The notes under the pieces are model-generated. The model had not been told where the DNA came from, did not search any database, and was given only the letters and a program-made list of their open reading frames with translations. Source: Streptococcus mitis (GTDB taxonomy: Bacteria; Bacillota; Bacilli; Lactobacillales; Streptococcaceae). Taken from it: 32,263 nt of DNA. The stretch is from contig NZ_JUQO01000022.1 of the NCBI RefSeq assembly GCF_001074635.1, positions 1-32,263 of the forward strand, written 5' to 3'. Shown piece after piece: positions 1 to 7,851 of this stretch (positions within the stretch are counted from its first letter, which is position 1; every line of letters begins with the position of its first letter). The position numbers were made by a program, and so were the translations under genes.

Positions 1-26
1 AAATCGAAGATTACCTTCACTTAAAC

Positions 27-34
27 TATTCGGA
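27..34 (-). promoter_or_regulatory. Probable sigma-X (ComX) competence box, gene outside window
   Basis: On the minus strand this reads TCCGAATA, one base from the streptococcal cin-box TACGAATA, and it is preceded by a T-rich tract (TTTTTCTTTTTTC), as sigma-X promoters usually are. It points left, and no ATG follows in the 26 bases that remain, so the gene it would drive is outside the window. In pneumococcus the gene next to veg is, from memory, the competence-induced murein hydrolase cbpD, which would fit. Seen: the motif and T tract. Inferred: function and target. Confidence 0.4.
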
Positions 35-44
35 GAAAAAAGAA

Positions 45-67
45 AAAGTGAGAAAATTTCTCACTTT
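45..67 (-). terminator. Terminator of the gdpP-rplI-dnaB-veg operon
   Basis: This is a perfect inverted repeat with 11-bp arms (AAAGTGAGAAA / TTTCTCACTTT) around one central base. On the minus strand it is followed by a T-rich run. The veg stop codon (66-68) overlaps the base of the stem, so termination comes immediately after translation ends. Confidence 0.85.
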
Positions 68-332
68 AGTCAAGATAATGAATCAAATTCTTTTCTGTAA
101 GAATATCTGAATAAGTAAAGGATTCAACGTAAACATTAGCTTGTTTATCTCCTTCAACGTTCCCAAATTCAACGATAAATAGGGACGGATAAACCTCAAT
201 TAGCTTACCCAATCTATTTTTTTGGCGCTTACGACCATTCTCCAAAGTCATTTCTACGACTTGTCCCTCATGTGCCTTGATTTCTTCTTTGATTTTTTTC
301 ATCTTGGCTACATCTGTAAATGCATCTGACAT
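66..332 (-). CDS. veg: Veg family protein (DUF1021)
   Basis: An 88-residue protein matching the small Veg family of Firmicutes. The recognisable features are the N-terminal helix with K-x-x-I-K-E-E-I, the HEGQVVEMTLENGRK strand segment and a VYPSLFIVEF core. In Bacillus subtilis Veg has been linked to biofilm gene expression; its biochemical role is not settled, and no enzymatic motif is visible. It starts one base after the dnaB stop codon. Its ribosome binding site (AGGGAGG, 339-345) lies inside the last dnaB codons, so translation is probably coupled to dnaB. It is the last gene of the operon and ends in a strong terminator. The length is normal for the family. Confidence 0.85.
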   Translation of the reverse strand: MSDAFTDVAKMKKIKEEIKAHEGQVVEMTLENGRKRQKNRLGKLIEVYPSLFIVEFGNVEGDKQANVYVESFTYSDILTEKNLIHYLD

Positions 333-333
333 C

Positions 334-1686
334 TTATGCCTCCCTCTTTGAGATACTTGAAAATTTATTGTATTCTTTTTGGAAAATTAATTCCACCGTT
401 CCACGAGCTCCACTACGGTTTTTCTCGATAATAACTTCTACCTTATTATTCGGTATGCCTTCCTCTTCTTCACCACCACGCTCATAGTAATCGTCGCGAT
501 AAAGAAAGGCTACGATATCAGCGTCCTGCTCAATAGACCCAGATTCACGAATATCAGACAAGACCGGTCTCTTATCCTGACGTTGTTCTACCCCACGAGA
601 AAGCTGACTAAGAGCGATTACTGGTACCTTCAGTTCTTTTGCTAGGATTTTCAACTGACGTGAAATTTCTGAAACTTCTTGTTGGCGGTTTTCTCGCCCA
701 GTTCCCGTGATAAGCTGCAAATAGTCTATCAAAATCAAACCAAGATTTCCAGTTTCTTGAGCCAATTTACGAGAACGAGAACGAATCTCTGTAATCCGAA
801 TCCCTGGTGTATCATCGATATAGATACTTGCATTCGCTAGATTCCCTTGAGCAATAGTGTACTTTTGCCATTCCTCATCGGTCAATTGACCCGTACGGAT
901 AGAATGCGATTCTACCAAACCTTCTGCCGCTAACATACGATCCACTAGACTTTCCGCACCCATTTCGAGTGAAAAAATAGCAACTGTTTTGTCCAACTTA
1001 GTCCCAATATTCTGAGCAATATTCAAGGCAAAGGCTGTCTTACCAACCGCCGGACGGGCTGCTAGGATAATCAACTCCTCCTCATGAAGTCCAGTCGTCA
1101 TATGATCCAAGTCACGATAGCCCGTCGCAATACCTGTAATATCGGTCGTTTGTTGCGAACGAGCTTCCAGATTCCCAAAGTTGACATTCAACACATCTCG
1201 AATGTTCTTAAATCCACTTCGATTAGCATTTTCGCTGACATCAATCAGGCCTTTTTCTGCCTGAGCAATGATTTCATCAGCTGGTTGCGAAGCCTCGTAA
1301 GCTTGATTGACAGACTCTGTCAACTTGGAGATTAATCGACGTAGAATGGCCTTCTCTGCAACAATCTTAGCATAATACTCCGCATTAGCAGAAGTTGGCA
1401 CAGAATTGACAATCTCAACCAGGTAAGACAAGCCACCAATATTCTGCAAATCGCCTTGATTATCAAGAATAGTACGAACCGTTGTTGCATCTATGGCATC
1501 GCCACGATCGGATAAATCGACCATAGCTTGGAAAATCAAACGATGGGCATACTTAAAAAAGTCCCGAGACTCAATATATTCTCGCACAAAAACAAGCTTA
1601 CTCTCGTCAATAAAGATAGCCCCTAAAACGGATTGCTCAGCTAAGATATCTTGAGGTTGTACTCGTAACTCTTCTACTTCTGCCAT
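334..1686 (-). CDS. dnaB: Replicative DNA helicase DnaB (DnaC in Bacillus naming)
   Basis: A 450-residue hexameric replication-fork helicase, the expected length. The N-terminal helical domain (about 15-120) binds primase and loader proteins, and a linker leads to the RecA-like ATPase domain from about 180. Walker A is at 209-217 (ARPAVGKT) and Walker B at 320-325 (IDYLQL). The SRGVEQR and SDIRESGSIEQDAD segments (363-390) are the conserved DnaB signatures carrying the arginine-finger region. It lies 43 bases after rplI, behind a GGAAGGGAAG ribosome binding site, and is followed at once by veg. No separate promoter is evident, so it probably depends on the gdpP promoter. Nothing is missing or broken. 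Confidence 0.97.
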   Translation of the reverse strand: MAEVEELRVQPQDILAEQSVLGAIFIDESKLVFVREYIESRDFFKYAHRLIFQAMVDLSDRGDAIDATTVRTILDNQGDLQNIGGLSYLVEIVNSVPTSANAEYYAKIVAEKAILRRLISKLTESVNQAYEASQPADEIIAQAEKGLIDVSENANRSGFKNIRDVLNVNFGNLEARSQQTTDITGIATGYRDLDHMTTGLHEEELIILAARPAVGKTAFALNIAQNIGTKLDKTVAIFSLEMGAESLVDRMLAAEGLVESHSIRTGQLTDEEWQKYTIAQGNLANASIYIDDTPGIRITEIRSRSRKLAQETGNLGLILIDYLQLITGTGRENRQQEVSEISRQLKILAKELKVPVIALSQLSRGVEQRQDKRPVLSDIRESGSIEQDADIVAFLYRDDYYERGGEEEEGIPNNKVEVIIEKNRSGARGTVELIFQKEYNKFSSISKREA

Positions 1687-1729
1687 CAGACTTCCCTTCC
1701 TTTTACAATCTTGTCAAGAAAGTGTAAAT

Positions 1730-2182
1730 TTACCCTTCTTTCACACGAAGATTGATCACACTTGTGATATCTTGATAGATTTTCACTGGTACATCAATCA
1801 AACCAACTGCTCTAATCGGAGCTTGTACTTGGATATGACGTTTATCAATCTTAATTCCAAATTGCTTTTGCAATTCTTCTGCAATCTTCTTATTCGTAAT
1901 TGAACCAAAAGTACGGCCATCTGGACCAACTTTTTCAACAAATTCTACAACAGTCTCTTCTGCTTCAAGTTGGGCTTTAATTGCTTTTGCTTCTGCAATC
2001 ATCTCAGCGTGAGCTTTTTCTTCAGATTTTTGTTTACCACGAAGCTCACCTACCGCTTGAGCAGTCGCTTCTTTGGCTAGATTCTTTTTGATAAGAAAGT
2101 TTTGTGCATACCCTGTTGGTACTTCCTTAATTTCGCCTTTTTTACCTTTTCCTTTGACATCTGCTAAAAAGATTACTTTCAT
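1730..2182 (-). CDS. rplI: 50S ribosomal protein bL9
   Basis: A 150-residue L9 with the standard architecture. The N-terminal rRNA-binding domain begins [17 protein letters not shown] and carries the [10 protein letters not shown] segment. A long connecting helix (about 42-78, rich in K, E and A) leads to the C-terminal domain ([15 protein letters not shown]). The start codon overlaps the gdpP stop in an ATGA arrangement (2179-2182), a classic sign of translational coupling. The gdpP-rplI-dnaB order is conserved across many Firmicutes, which supports the assignment. It shares the operon terminator after veg. Confidence 0.97.
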   Translation of the reverse strand: MKVIFLADVKGKGKKGEIKEVPTGYAQNFLIKKNLAKEATAQAVGELRGKQKSEEKAHAEMIAEAKAIKAQLEAEETVVEFVEKVGPDGRTFGSITNKKIAEELQKQFGIKIDKRHIQVQAPIRAVGLIDVPVKIYQDITSVINLRVKEG

Positions 2183-4152
2183 TCTTCTTTCTCCTTTTCC
2201 TTTATTTCATTTAATACAATTTCTGTCAGTTTTTCACCTGCTTCTGACAAGGTTAAATCTTTAATTTGAGCTGCTGCCAAATTAAAGTGGCCTCCACCTC
2301 CCAGCTCTTCCATAATCCGTTGTACATTCAGCTTACTACGACTCCGAGCTGAGATAGATATAAAGCCTTGTGTATTTTTCGCAAGAACAAAACTCGCTTC
2401 AATACCTGACATAGCTAACATGGCATCTGCTGCCTTACTAATAACAACTGTATCGTAGCATTTCGAGTCCTTAGCCTCTGCTATCAGTACATCTAAACCT
2501 AATTTACGCCCCTGTAAAATCAGTTCATTGACCTCACGATATTCTTCAAAATCTGTCGCAGCGATTTCTTGGATAGCAATACTATCACTTCCTCTCGTTC
2601 TGAGATAGCTAGCAACATCAAATGTCCGACTAGTCACTCGTGAGGTGAAATTTTTAGTATCCAACATCATACCAGCCATCAAAACACTGGCCTGCATACG
2701 ACTCAAACGATTTTTCTTAGAATTCTGGAACTGAATCAATTCCGTCACCAACTCACTGGCACTGCTTGCACCACTTTCGATATAAGTGATAACTGCATTG
2801 TCTGGGAAATCCTGATCTCTTCTGTGGTGGTCAATAACGATGGTCTGTGTAAACAAATCATAAAATTCTTTCGATAAAGTTAGAGCTGTCTTTGAATGGT
2901 CAACAAGAATCAACAAAGAACGATTGGTCACCAAACCCATTGCATCCTTAACAGACAACAACTTCGTAACTCCTTCTTTTTCTAAGAATGAAACAGCTCG
3001 TTCAATATCCGGAGACATTTGTTCTTCATCGTAAAGAGCATAGCTATTTTGAGTCACATTGCTGGCAAATAACTGCATACCTACAGCAGAACCCAAAGCA
3101 TCCATATCAAGGTTTTTGTGACCAACTACAAAAACCTGATCTACACTTCTAATTTTATCTGAAATAGCTGTCATCATAGCGCGCGTACGTGTCCTTGTAC
3201 GCTTGATTGACGCCGCAGATCCACCACCAAAATAAACGGGATTTTTCGTTTCGTCATTCTCCTTGACAACCACCTGGTCGCCACCACGCACTTCAGCCAA
3301 GTTCAAGTTGAGCAATGCAACTTTCCCTATCTCATCATGATTTCCATCACCATAAGAAAATCCCATACTTAAGGTCAAGGGCAACTGTCTCTGTTTCGAC
3401 TCTTCTCTGAAAGAATCAATAACAGAAAATTTATCATTCATCAATCCCTCAAGCACCGTGTAGTCCGTAAATAGATAAAAGCGATCCATACTCACTCGAC
3501 GGGAGAACATGGCATGTTTCCCAGCAAATTCTGAAACAAAATTGGCTACAAAACTATTGATATGACTGATATCAGACTCCGATGTTTCATCTTCTAAGTC
3601 ATCATAGTTGTCAACGGAAACGATCCCAATCACAGGTCGACTCGTTACTAACTCAACAGTCGCTTCGTATTCTCCAGACACATCAAAGAAGTAAAGAACT
3701 CCAGACACCTTGTCCATATGAACCGAATAGCGGGTCTCACCCAAGGTAGCATAAGAACCTGGATTTCCTACCGATGCCTTGATAATTGTTTGAATTAATG
3801 CCACATCAATCTCGCCCACTTCATTAGTCAAAATCAATTCAGCATAAGGATTAAACCATTCAACTTCACCTGACGACAAGTCTAATTTAATAACTCCGAC
3901 AGGCATCTGTTCTAACAAGGTTGTCAAACTTTCTTCAGCTTGGTGGTTTACATACTGGATTTGTTCTACTTCACTCCTTGAGTAGTAGTCTCTCTGATGG
4001 ATGAATAGTAAAATATATGAACCCAAAATAAGTAGCAAAAGAAATAGCGTTACCAGTGTATTCGTTACAAAAACAAGTTGCACAGATAGCACTCCGAACG
4101 CCACTATTCCTAATATTAAGGGGAAAATAGGACTTACATAAAATTTTTTCAT
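2179..4152 (-). CDS. gdpP: Cyclic-di-AMP phosphodiesterase GdpP (DHH/DHHA1)
   Basis: A membrane-bound enzyme that hydrolyses c-di-AMP to pApA, tuning turgor, potassium uptake and beta-lactam tolerance (family knowledge; called pde1 in pneumococcus). In order: two membrane helices (about 5-53), a PAS-like domain (about 70-165), a degenerate GGDEF domain (about 170-300), then DHH-DHHA1. The metal-binding motifs are GHKNLDMDA (344-352), LVDHS (about 417), DHHRR (441-445) and GGGGHFN near the C terminus. The start is Met at 4152, giving 657 residues. An in-frame ATG lies 21 bases upstream at 4173, but it overlaps the -10 element, whereas AAGAGG (4159-4164) is correctly spaced for 4152. The stop overlaps the rplI start by 4 bases. 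Confidence 0.95.
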   Translation of the reverse strand: MKKFYVSPIFPLILGIVAFGVLSVQLVFVTNTLVTLFLLLLILGSYILLFIHQRDYYSRSEVEQIQYVNHQAEESLTTLLEQMPVGVIKLDLSSGEVEWFNPYAELILTNEVGEIDVALIQTIIKASVGNPGSYATLGETRYSVHMDKVSGVLYFFDVSGEYEATVELVTSRPVIGIVSVDNYDDLEDETSESDISHINSFVANFVSEFAGKHAMFSRRVSMDRFYLFTDYTVLEGLMNDKFSVIDSFREESKQRQLPLTLSMGFSYGDGNHDEIGKVALLNLNLAEVRGGDQVVVKENDETKNPVYFGGGSAASIKRTRTRTRAMMTAISDKIRSVDQVFVVGHKNLDMDALGSAVGMQLFASNVTQNSYALYDEEQMSPDIERAVSFLEKEGVTKLLSVKDAMGLVTNRSLLILVDHSKTALTLSKEFYDLFTQTIVIDHHRRDQDFPDNAVITYIESGASSASELVTELIQFQNSKKNRLSRMQASVLMAGMMLDTKNFTSRVTSRTFDVASYLRTRGSDSIAIQEIAATDFEEYREVNELILQGRKLGLDVLIAEAKDSKCYDTVVISKAADAMLAMSGIEASFVLAKNTQGFISISARSRSKLNVQRIMEELGGGGHFNLAAAQIKDLTLSEAGEKLTEIVLNEIKEKEKEE

Positions 4153-4171
4153 TCCAAACCTCTTGGCACCC

Positions 4172-4180
4172 ATTATACCA
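4172..4180 (-). promoter_or_regulatory. Extended -10 promoter of the gdpP operon
   Basis: The minus strand reads TGGTATAAT, a perfect TATAAT (4172-4177) with the TGn extension. No good -35 is present at the right distance, as is common for extended -10 promoters. The predicted transcription start is near 4165, giving a leader of about 12 bases that contains little more than the ribosome binding site. Confidence 0.7.
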
Positions 4181-4241
4181 TAATAACCACCAAAAAGCGA
4201 CTTTTTAAAAGTGTAATCAGTAATTCTATCAATTATAAGAA

Positions 4242-4275
4242 AAAGGAAGGTTTACAATTCAGTAAACCTTCCTTT
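4242..4275 (-). terminator. Terminator of hpf
   Basis: A perfect 14-bp stem (arms 4242-4255 and 4262-4275) with a 6-base loop, followed on the minus strand by TTTTCTT. It separates hpf from the gdpP promoter. Confidence 0.9.
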
Positions 4276-4288
4276 ACACATATTGAAA

Positions 4289-4837
4289 TTAAGATTCTTT
4301 AACTTCTAACAAACCAATTTCGCCATCCTCACGACGATAAATCACATTGGTTGTCTGATCTTCAACATCCACATAGATAAAGAAATCATGTCCCAACAAA
4401 TCCATCTGTAGAATAGCTTCTTCCAAATCCATTGGTTTTAAATCAATTTGTTTTGAACGAACAACTCTAGACTGGACAACATTTGGATCTTCCACCAAAG
4501 CATCTGTAAATAATTGACTAGTTGCTACCTTGTTTTTATTTTTACGCTCGATTTTTGTTTTATTTTTACGAATCTGACGTTCAATTTTATCGGTTACAAG
4601 GTCAATTGAACCATACATATCTTGAGACACATCTTCTGCACGAAGAGTAATTGATCCAAGTGGAATCGTTACCTCCACTTTAGCAGTTTTTTCACGATAC
4701 ACCTTCAAGTTAACTCGAGCATCCAACTCTTGTTCAGCTTGAAAATACTTTTCGATCTTTTCGAGTTTAGAAACTACATAATCACGAATTGCTTCTGTTA
4801 CTTCTAGGTTTTCACCACGGATACTATATTTAATCAT
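4289..4837 (-). CDS. hpf: Ribosome hibernation promoting factor, long form
   Basis: A 182-residue long-type HPF (YfiA/RaiA superfamily), which dimerises 70S ribosomes into inactive 100S particles in slow growth. The N-terminal beta-alpha-beta domain (1 to about 100) begins IKYSIRGENLEVTEAIRDYV and contains the basic helix that sits in the decoding channel (KIERQIRKNKTKIERKNK, about 85-102). A linker follows, and the C-terminal dimerisation domain (about 122-180) contains LEEAILQMDLLGHDFFIY. It has its own strong promoter and terminator. It also lies directly downstream of comFC with no terminator in between, so competence-induced read-through is possible (inference). Confidence 0.95.
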   Translation of the reverse strand: MIKYSIRGENLEVTEAIRDYVVSKLEKIEKYFQAEQELDARVNLKVYREKTAKVEVTIPLGSITLRAEDVSQDMYGSIDLVTDKIERQIRKNKTKIERKNKNKVATSQLFTDALVEDPNVVQSRVVRSKQIDLKPMDLEEAILQMDLLGHDFFIYVDVEDQTTNVIYRREDGEIGLLEVKES

Positions 4838-4878
4838 ATGAGTACCTTCTTTCTAAACATTTTTGTTTTTCTGATTTC

Positions 4879-4907
4879 ATTATAACGCTTTCATTTTATT
4901 TTTGCAA
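4879..4907 (-). promoter_or_regulatory. Vegetative promoter of hpf
   Basis: The minus strand shows TTGCAA (4902-4907), a 17-base spacer, then a perfect TATAAT (4879-4884). This is a near-consensus sigma-A promoter. The leader to the hpf ATG is about 35 bases, with an AAGAAGG ribosome binding site. The -35 lies only 9 bases after the comFC stop codon. Confidence 0.85.
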
Positions 4908-4916
4908 ATTTTTTCC

Positions 4917-5579
4917 TCATCTTACAAGGGAAAATGTTTTCACATCCTCAGCACCCGCTTCTTCCAACAGTCTCTTCACACGATTTATAGTTGTTCCAGT
5001 AGTATAAATATCATCTATAAGTAGGATTTTTTTAGGAATAGTGACTCCACTTTTGACAAAGAAAGGAAGTTCTGTTGCCAAACGCTCTGAGCGACTTTTA
5101 GAAGAACTAGCTCGCTCTTCTCTCTTTTCTAATAAATCCAGATACGCAAAGCCTGCTGCATCAACTAAACCTTCAACCTGATTAAATCCTCTGTTAGCAT
5201 ATCTCTCCTTACTTAATGGAATAACTACAAATTGGTACTCTTTGTATTCTTTTAACTCCTCACTTAAAAATGAAGCGAACACTTTTCTTAAAAGGAAGTC
5301 TCCATCAAACTTATACCGACTGAAAAAATCCTTCATAGCTTGATTGTAAGTAAAAATCGCTCTATGACTGACCTCAACTCCTTCTTTACACCAAAATTGA
5401 CAATCTTGACACTTTGTTGACAATCCTATTTTCATACAGTTTGGACAGTTCTCTTCTCCAATCCTCTCAAAAGTAGAGTCACAGTCTGAACAAAGACAGG
5501 AGACATCATTCTTCAGAAGTAAAAGACTACTGAAAGTTAAAACAGCCTCCATAGTCTGCCCACATAATAAACACTTCAT
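4917..5579 (-). CDS. comFC: Competence protein ComFC (phosphoribosyltransferase fold)
   Basis: A 220-residue member of the ComF/GntX family, needed for internalising transforming DNA. Two CxxC pairs near the N terminus (C3/C6 and C30/C33) and further cysteines at 45, 48, 57 and 60 indicate zinc binding. The C-terminal half is a type I PRTase fold with GFNQ (131-134) and the PRPP-loop motif ILLIDDIYTTGTT (185-197). Whether it has enzymatic activity is unclear for the family. It overlaps comFA by 4 bases (ATGA), so the two are co-translated, matching the known physical partnership of ComFA and ComFC. Expression should follow the sigma-X box upstream of comFA. Confidence 0.94.
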   Translation of the reverse strand: MKCLLCGQTMEAVLTFSSLLLLKNDVSCLCSDCDSTFERIGEENCPNCMKIGLSTKCQDCQFWCKEGVEVSHRAIFTYNQAMKDFFSRYKFDGDFLLRKVFASFLSEELKEYKEYQFVVIPLSKERYANRGFNQVEGLVDAAGFAYLDLLEKREERASSSKSRSERLATELPFFVKSGVTIPKKILLIDDIYTTGTTINRVKRLLEEAGAEDVKTFSLVR

Positions 5580-6874
5580 AGACCCGCCTCCTTATTCATC
5601 TGTTGAATTTCCTTAATTGCCTTTTTGATTGAAGCATTTAACCCGTCATGGAAGAAAAGCAAATCTCCTGTCGGTCTATCCATGCTTCGTCCAACTCGTC
5701 CACCAATCTGAATCAAACTAGACTTGGTAAACAGACGATGATTGGCCTCTACTACGAAAACGTCCACACAAGGGAAAGTGACTCCACGCTCCAATATCGT
5801 CGTACTGATAAGTATTGTCAGTTCTCCATCTCGAAATGCTTGTACCTGCTCTAATCTATCCTCTGTTACAGAAGATACAAAACCAATTTTCTCATTTGGA
5901 AATTGCTCCTGTAAGATTTCTTTTAACTGCTCCCCTTTTTTAATTTCTGATGCAAAAATGAGTAACGGATAAGCTGTCTTTCTCTGCGTCTCGATATAAA
6001 ACTTTAATTTTGGTGACAAACGATTCCTATCTAAGTAGCGATTAAAATCAGATAACCAAACTGGTTTTGGAATAATCAACGGATTTCCATGAAATCGTCT
6101 AGGCAAACTCAATCGTTTCAATTCTCCTAAACGGACTTTCCTATCTAACTCATCTGTCGAAGTCGCTGTTAAAAAGATTCTCAATCCATTCTCCTTTACA
6201 CTATTCTTGACAGCATGGTAAAGCGTGGGGTTGTCAACATAAGGAAAGGCATCTACTTCATCCACTATCAGTAAATCAAAAGCTTGATAAAATTTTAATA
6301 ACTGATGGGTTGTCGCAACAACTAGTGGTGTTCTAAAATAAGGTTCCGATTCTCCATGTAGGAGGGCTATCTCACAAGCAAAATCCTTTTGCAGGCGTTT
6401 ATACAGCTCCAAACAAACATCTATGCGAGGACTGGCCAAACACACTGCACCACCCCTATTAATCACCTTAGCCACAACTTGATAAATCATTTCTGTCTTT
6501 CCAGCCCCTGTCACCGCATGTACCAAGGTTGGCTCTTGCTTGTCTACTGCTTGAATCAGTCCCTCTGACACCTTCTCTTGAAAAGGAGTTAATTGACCAC
6601 GCCATTTAAGAACATCTTGCTTCGGAAAATCCTCCTGCGGAAAATAGTATAAAGCTTGATCACTCCTGACTCGCTTCATCAGTAAACACTCCCTACAATA
6701 GTAAGCACCGATGGGCAAATACCATTCCTCTAGAATAATACTATTACAACGTTGACAGAAAAGTTTCCCCTTCTCCTTTCTCATTGCTGGAAGTTTCTCC
6801 GCCAACTGACGTTCCTCTTCTGTTAATTCATTCTCCGTAAACAAACGACCGAGATAATTAGGATTTACTTTCAT
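5576..6874 (-). CDS. comFA: ComFA, ATP-dependent DNA translocase for transformation
   Basis: A 432-residue superfamily 2 helicase-like ATPase that helps pull single-stranded DNA through the membrane channel during natural transformation. Four cysteines (C40, C43, C60, C63) form the zinc finger typical of ComFA. Motif I is VTGAGKTEM (121-129), motif II is DEVD (205-208), motif III is TATST (236-240), motif V is STTILERGVTFP (357-368) and motif VI is QIGGRVGRS (389-397). All are intact. The ATG lies only 7 bases downstream of an exact sigma-X box and has no clear ribosome binding site, so the messenger may be leaderless. An alternative start at Met31 has GGAG about 12 bases upstream. I keep Met1 because the first 30 residues look like conserved ComFA sequence. 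Confidence 0.95.
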   Translation of the reverse strand: MKVNPNYLGRLFTENELTEEERQLAEKLPAMRKEKGKLFCQRCNSIILEEWYLPIGAYYCRECLLMKRVRSDQALYYFPQEDFPKQDVLKWRGQLTPFQEKVSEGLIQAVDKQEPTLVHAVTGAGKTEMIYQVVAKVINRGGAVCLASPRIDVCLELYKRLQKDFACEIALLHGESEPYFRTPLVVATTHQLLKFYQAFDLLIVDEVDAFPYVDNPTLYHAVKNSVKENGLRIFLTATSTDELDRKVRLGELKRLSLPRRFHGNPLIIPKPVWLSDFNRYLDRNRLSPKLKFYIETQRKTAYPLLIFASEIKKGEQLKEILQEQFPNEKIGFVSSVTEDRLEQVQAFRDGELTILISTTILERGVTFPCVDVFVVEANHRLFTKSSLIQIGGRVGRSMDRPTGDLLFFHDGLNASIKKAIKEIQQMNKEAGL

Positions 6875-6881
6875 ACTTCTT

Positions 6882-6889
6882 TATTCGTA
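6882..6889 (-). promoter_or_regulatory. Sigma-X (ComX) cin-box of comFA-comFC
   Basis: The minus strand reads TACGAATA, an exact match to the streptococcal cin-box that defines late competence promoters, with a short T run just upstream. The box ends 7 bases before the comFA ATG, so transcription should begin at or almost at the start codon. Confidence 0.85.
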
Positions 6890-6918
6890 AAAACCTAGCG
6901 CTTTAGATGATTTTTTAG

Positions 6919-6924
6919 TACAAT
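6919..6924 (+). promoter_or_regulatory. Possible -10 element for yigZ
   Basis: TACAAT lies 7 bases before the yigZ ATG. A start site at the usual distance would coincide with the A of the ATG. No good -35 and no TGn extension is visible, so this is a weak call made mainly because no other candidate exists in the short gap to comFA. Confidence 0.35.
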
Positions 6925-6930
6925 TAAATC

Positions 6931-7566
6931 ATGGAATTTAGAACAATTAAAGAGGACGGACAAGTCCAAGAAGAAATCAAAAAATCCCACTTTATCTGTC
7001 ATGCCAAGCGTGTTTATAGCGAAGAAGAGGCTCGTGACTTCATTACCACCATCAAAAAAGAACACTACAAAGCGACGCATAACTGCTCGGCCTTTATCAT
7101 TGGGGAACGTAGTGAAATCAAACGTACAAGTGATGATGGTGAGCCTAGTGGTACTGCTGGCGTTCCCATGCTTGGAGTACTAGAAAATCACAATCTCACC
7201 AATGTCTGTGTAGTCGTGACACGCTACTTTGGTGGCATTAAGCTAGGCGCTGGAGGATTGATTCGTGCTTACGCAGGCAGTGTTGCCTTAGCTGTCAAGG
7301 AAATTGGCATCATTGAAATAAAGGAACAAGCTGGCATTGCTATTCAAATGTCTTACGCTCAGTATCAAGAGTACAGTAACTTCCTTAAAGAACATAATCT
7401 CATGGAGCTGGATACAAACTTTACAGATCAAGTCGATACGATGATTTATGTTGATAAAGAAGAAAAAGAAAATATTAAAGCTTCACTTGTGGAATTTTTT
7501 AATGGAAAAGTTACTTTAACTGATCAAGGTTTACGCGAAGTTGAAGTTCCTGTAAACTTACTGTAA
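6931..7566 (+). CDS. YigZ/IMPACT family protein (UPF0029)
   Basis: A 211-residue protein of the YigZ (IMPACT N-terminal domain) family. The characteristic segment RTSDDGEPSGTAG (about 66-78) is followed by VVVTRYFGGIKLGAGGLIRAY (about 93-113), the family hallmark. The C-terminal part (about 135-205) is the small ferredoxin-like UPF0029 domain. The function is not firmly known; eukaryotic IMPACT influences translation control through GCN2, and bacterial members are thought to bind nucleic acid or ribosomes. The gene diverges from comFA across only 56 bases. It has no recognisable ribosome binding site before its ATG, suggesting a leaderless messenger. A strong terminator lies about 200 bases downstream, after a decayed stretch. 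Confidence 0.9.
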   Translation: MEFRTIKEDGQVQEEIKKSHFICHAKRVYSEEEARDFITTIKKEHYKATHNCSAFIIGERSEIKRTSDDGEPSGTAGVPMLGVLENHNLTNVCVVVTRYFGGIKLGAGGLIRAYAGSVALAVKEIGIIEIKEQAGIAIQMSYAQYQEYSNFLKEHNLMELDTNFTDQVDTMIYVDKEEKENIKASLVEFFNGKVTLTDQGLREVEVPVNLL

Positions 7567-7625
7567 ATGATTGATAATAAAGTGTTTCATTAACATTCTC
7601 ACAGCTACTTTAATTAGCAACATAA

Positions 7626-7755
7626 AAAGGTGCTTACCAAGACTTACTAGAAAATGAAGCAATTCAAAAAGAAAACGGATAGCGTTCTCCTTTACACCTA
7701 TTTACTAGAATTAGCTTATCACAATCGCTTGAAAATTAATGGCTTAGACCTGTGA
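7626..7755 (+). pseudogene. Possible decayed gene fragment between yigZ and cysK
   Basis: Two short open stretches in neighbouring frames overlap. The first (7626-7682) reads KGAYQDLLENEAIQKENG and stops at TAG. The second (from about 7675) continues as DSVLLYTYLLELAYHNRLK and ends at TGA (7753-7755). Together they look like the tail of a helical protein split by a frameshift, with no start codon or ribosome binding site. I do not recognise the parent. A third reading (TRISLSQSLEN) faintly recalls the C-terminal helix of small bacteriocin-immunity proteins, but that is a guess. The rest of the yigZ-cysK gap holds only a terminator and the cysK promoter. Confidence 0.3.
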
Positions 7756-7762
7756 TATAAAA

Positions 7763-7787
7763 AAATCCTATCACTTCGATAGGATTT
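7763..7787 (+). terminator. Terminator upstream of cysK
   Basis: A 10-bp perfect stem (AAATCCTATC / GATAGGATTT) with a 5-base loop, followed by CTATATTTT. It ends transcription coming from yigZ and the decayed stretch just before the cysK promoter. An A-run on the other side would allow weak function in the opposite direction too. Confidence 0.75.
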
Positions 7788-7793
7788 CTATAT

Positions 7794-7822
7794 TTTACAA
7801 ATGGTATAGATAGCGTTATACT
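7794..7822 (+). promoter_or_regulatory. Promoter of cysK
   Basis: TTTACA (7794-7799), a 17-base spacer, then TATACT (7817-7822): a good vegetative promoter. The leader is about 22 bases and carries AGAGG before the ATG. No riboswitch or T-box fits in this short leader. Confidence 0.8.
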
Positions 7823-7851
7823 AGAAATATCTTATACAAAGAGGTATTCAT

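Noticed and set aside
1891-1898. Exact TACGAATA (cin-box) on the minus strand inside rplI
   Set aside because: No T-rich tract lies upstream, the bases simply encode Thr-Asn-Lys, and no gene starts soon after. Probably chance.
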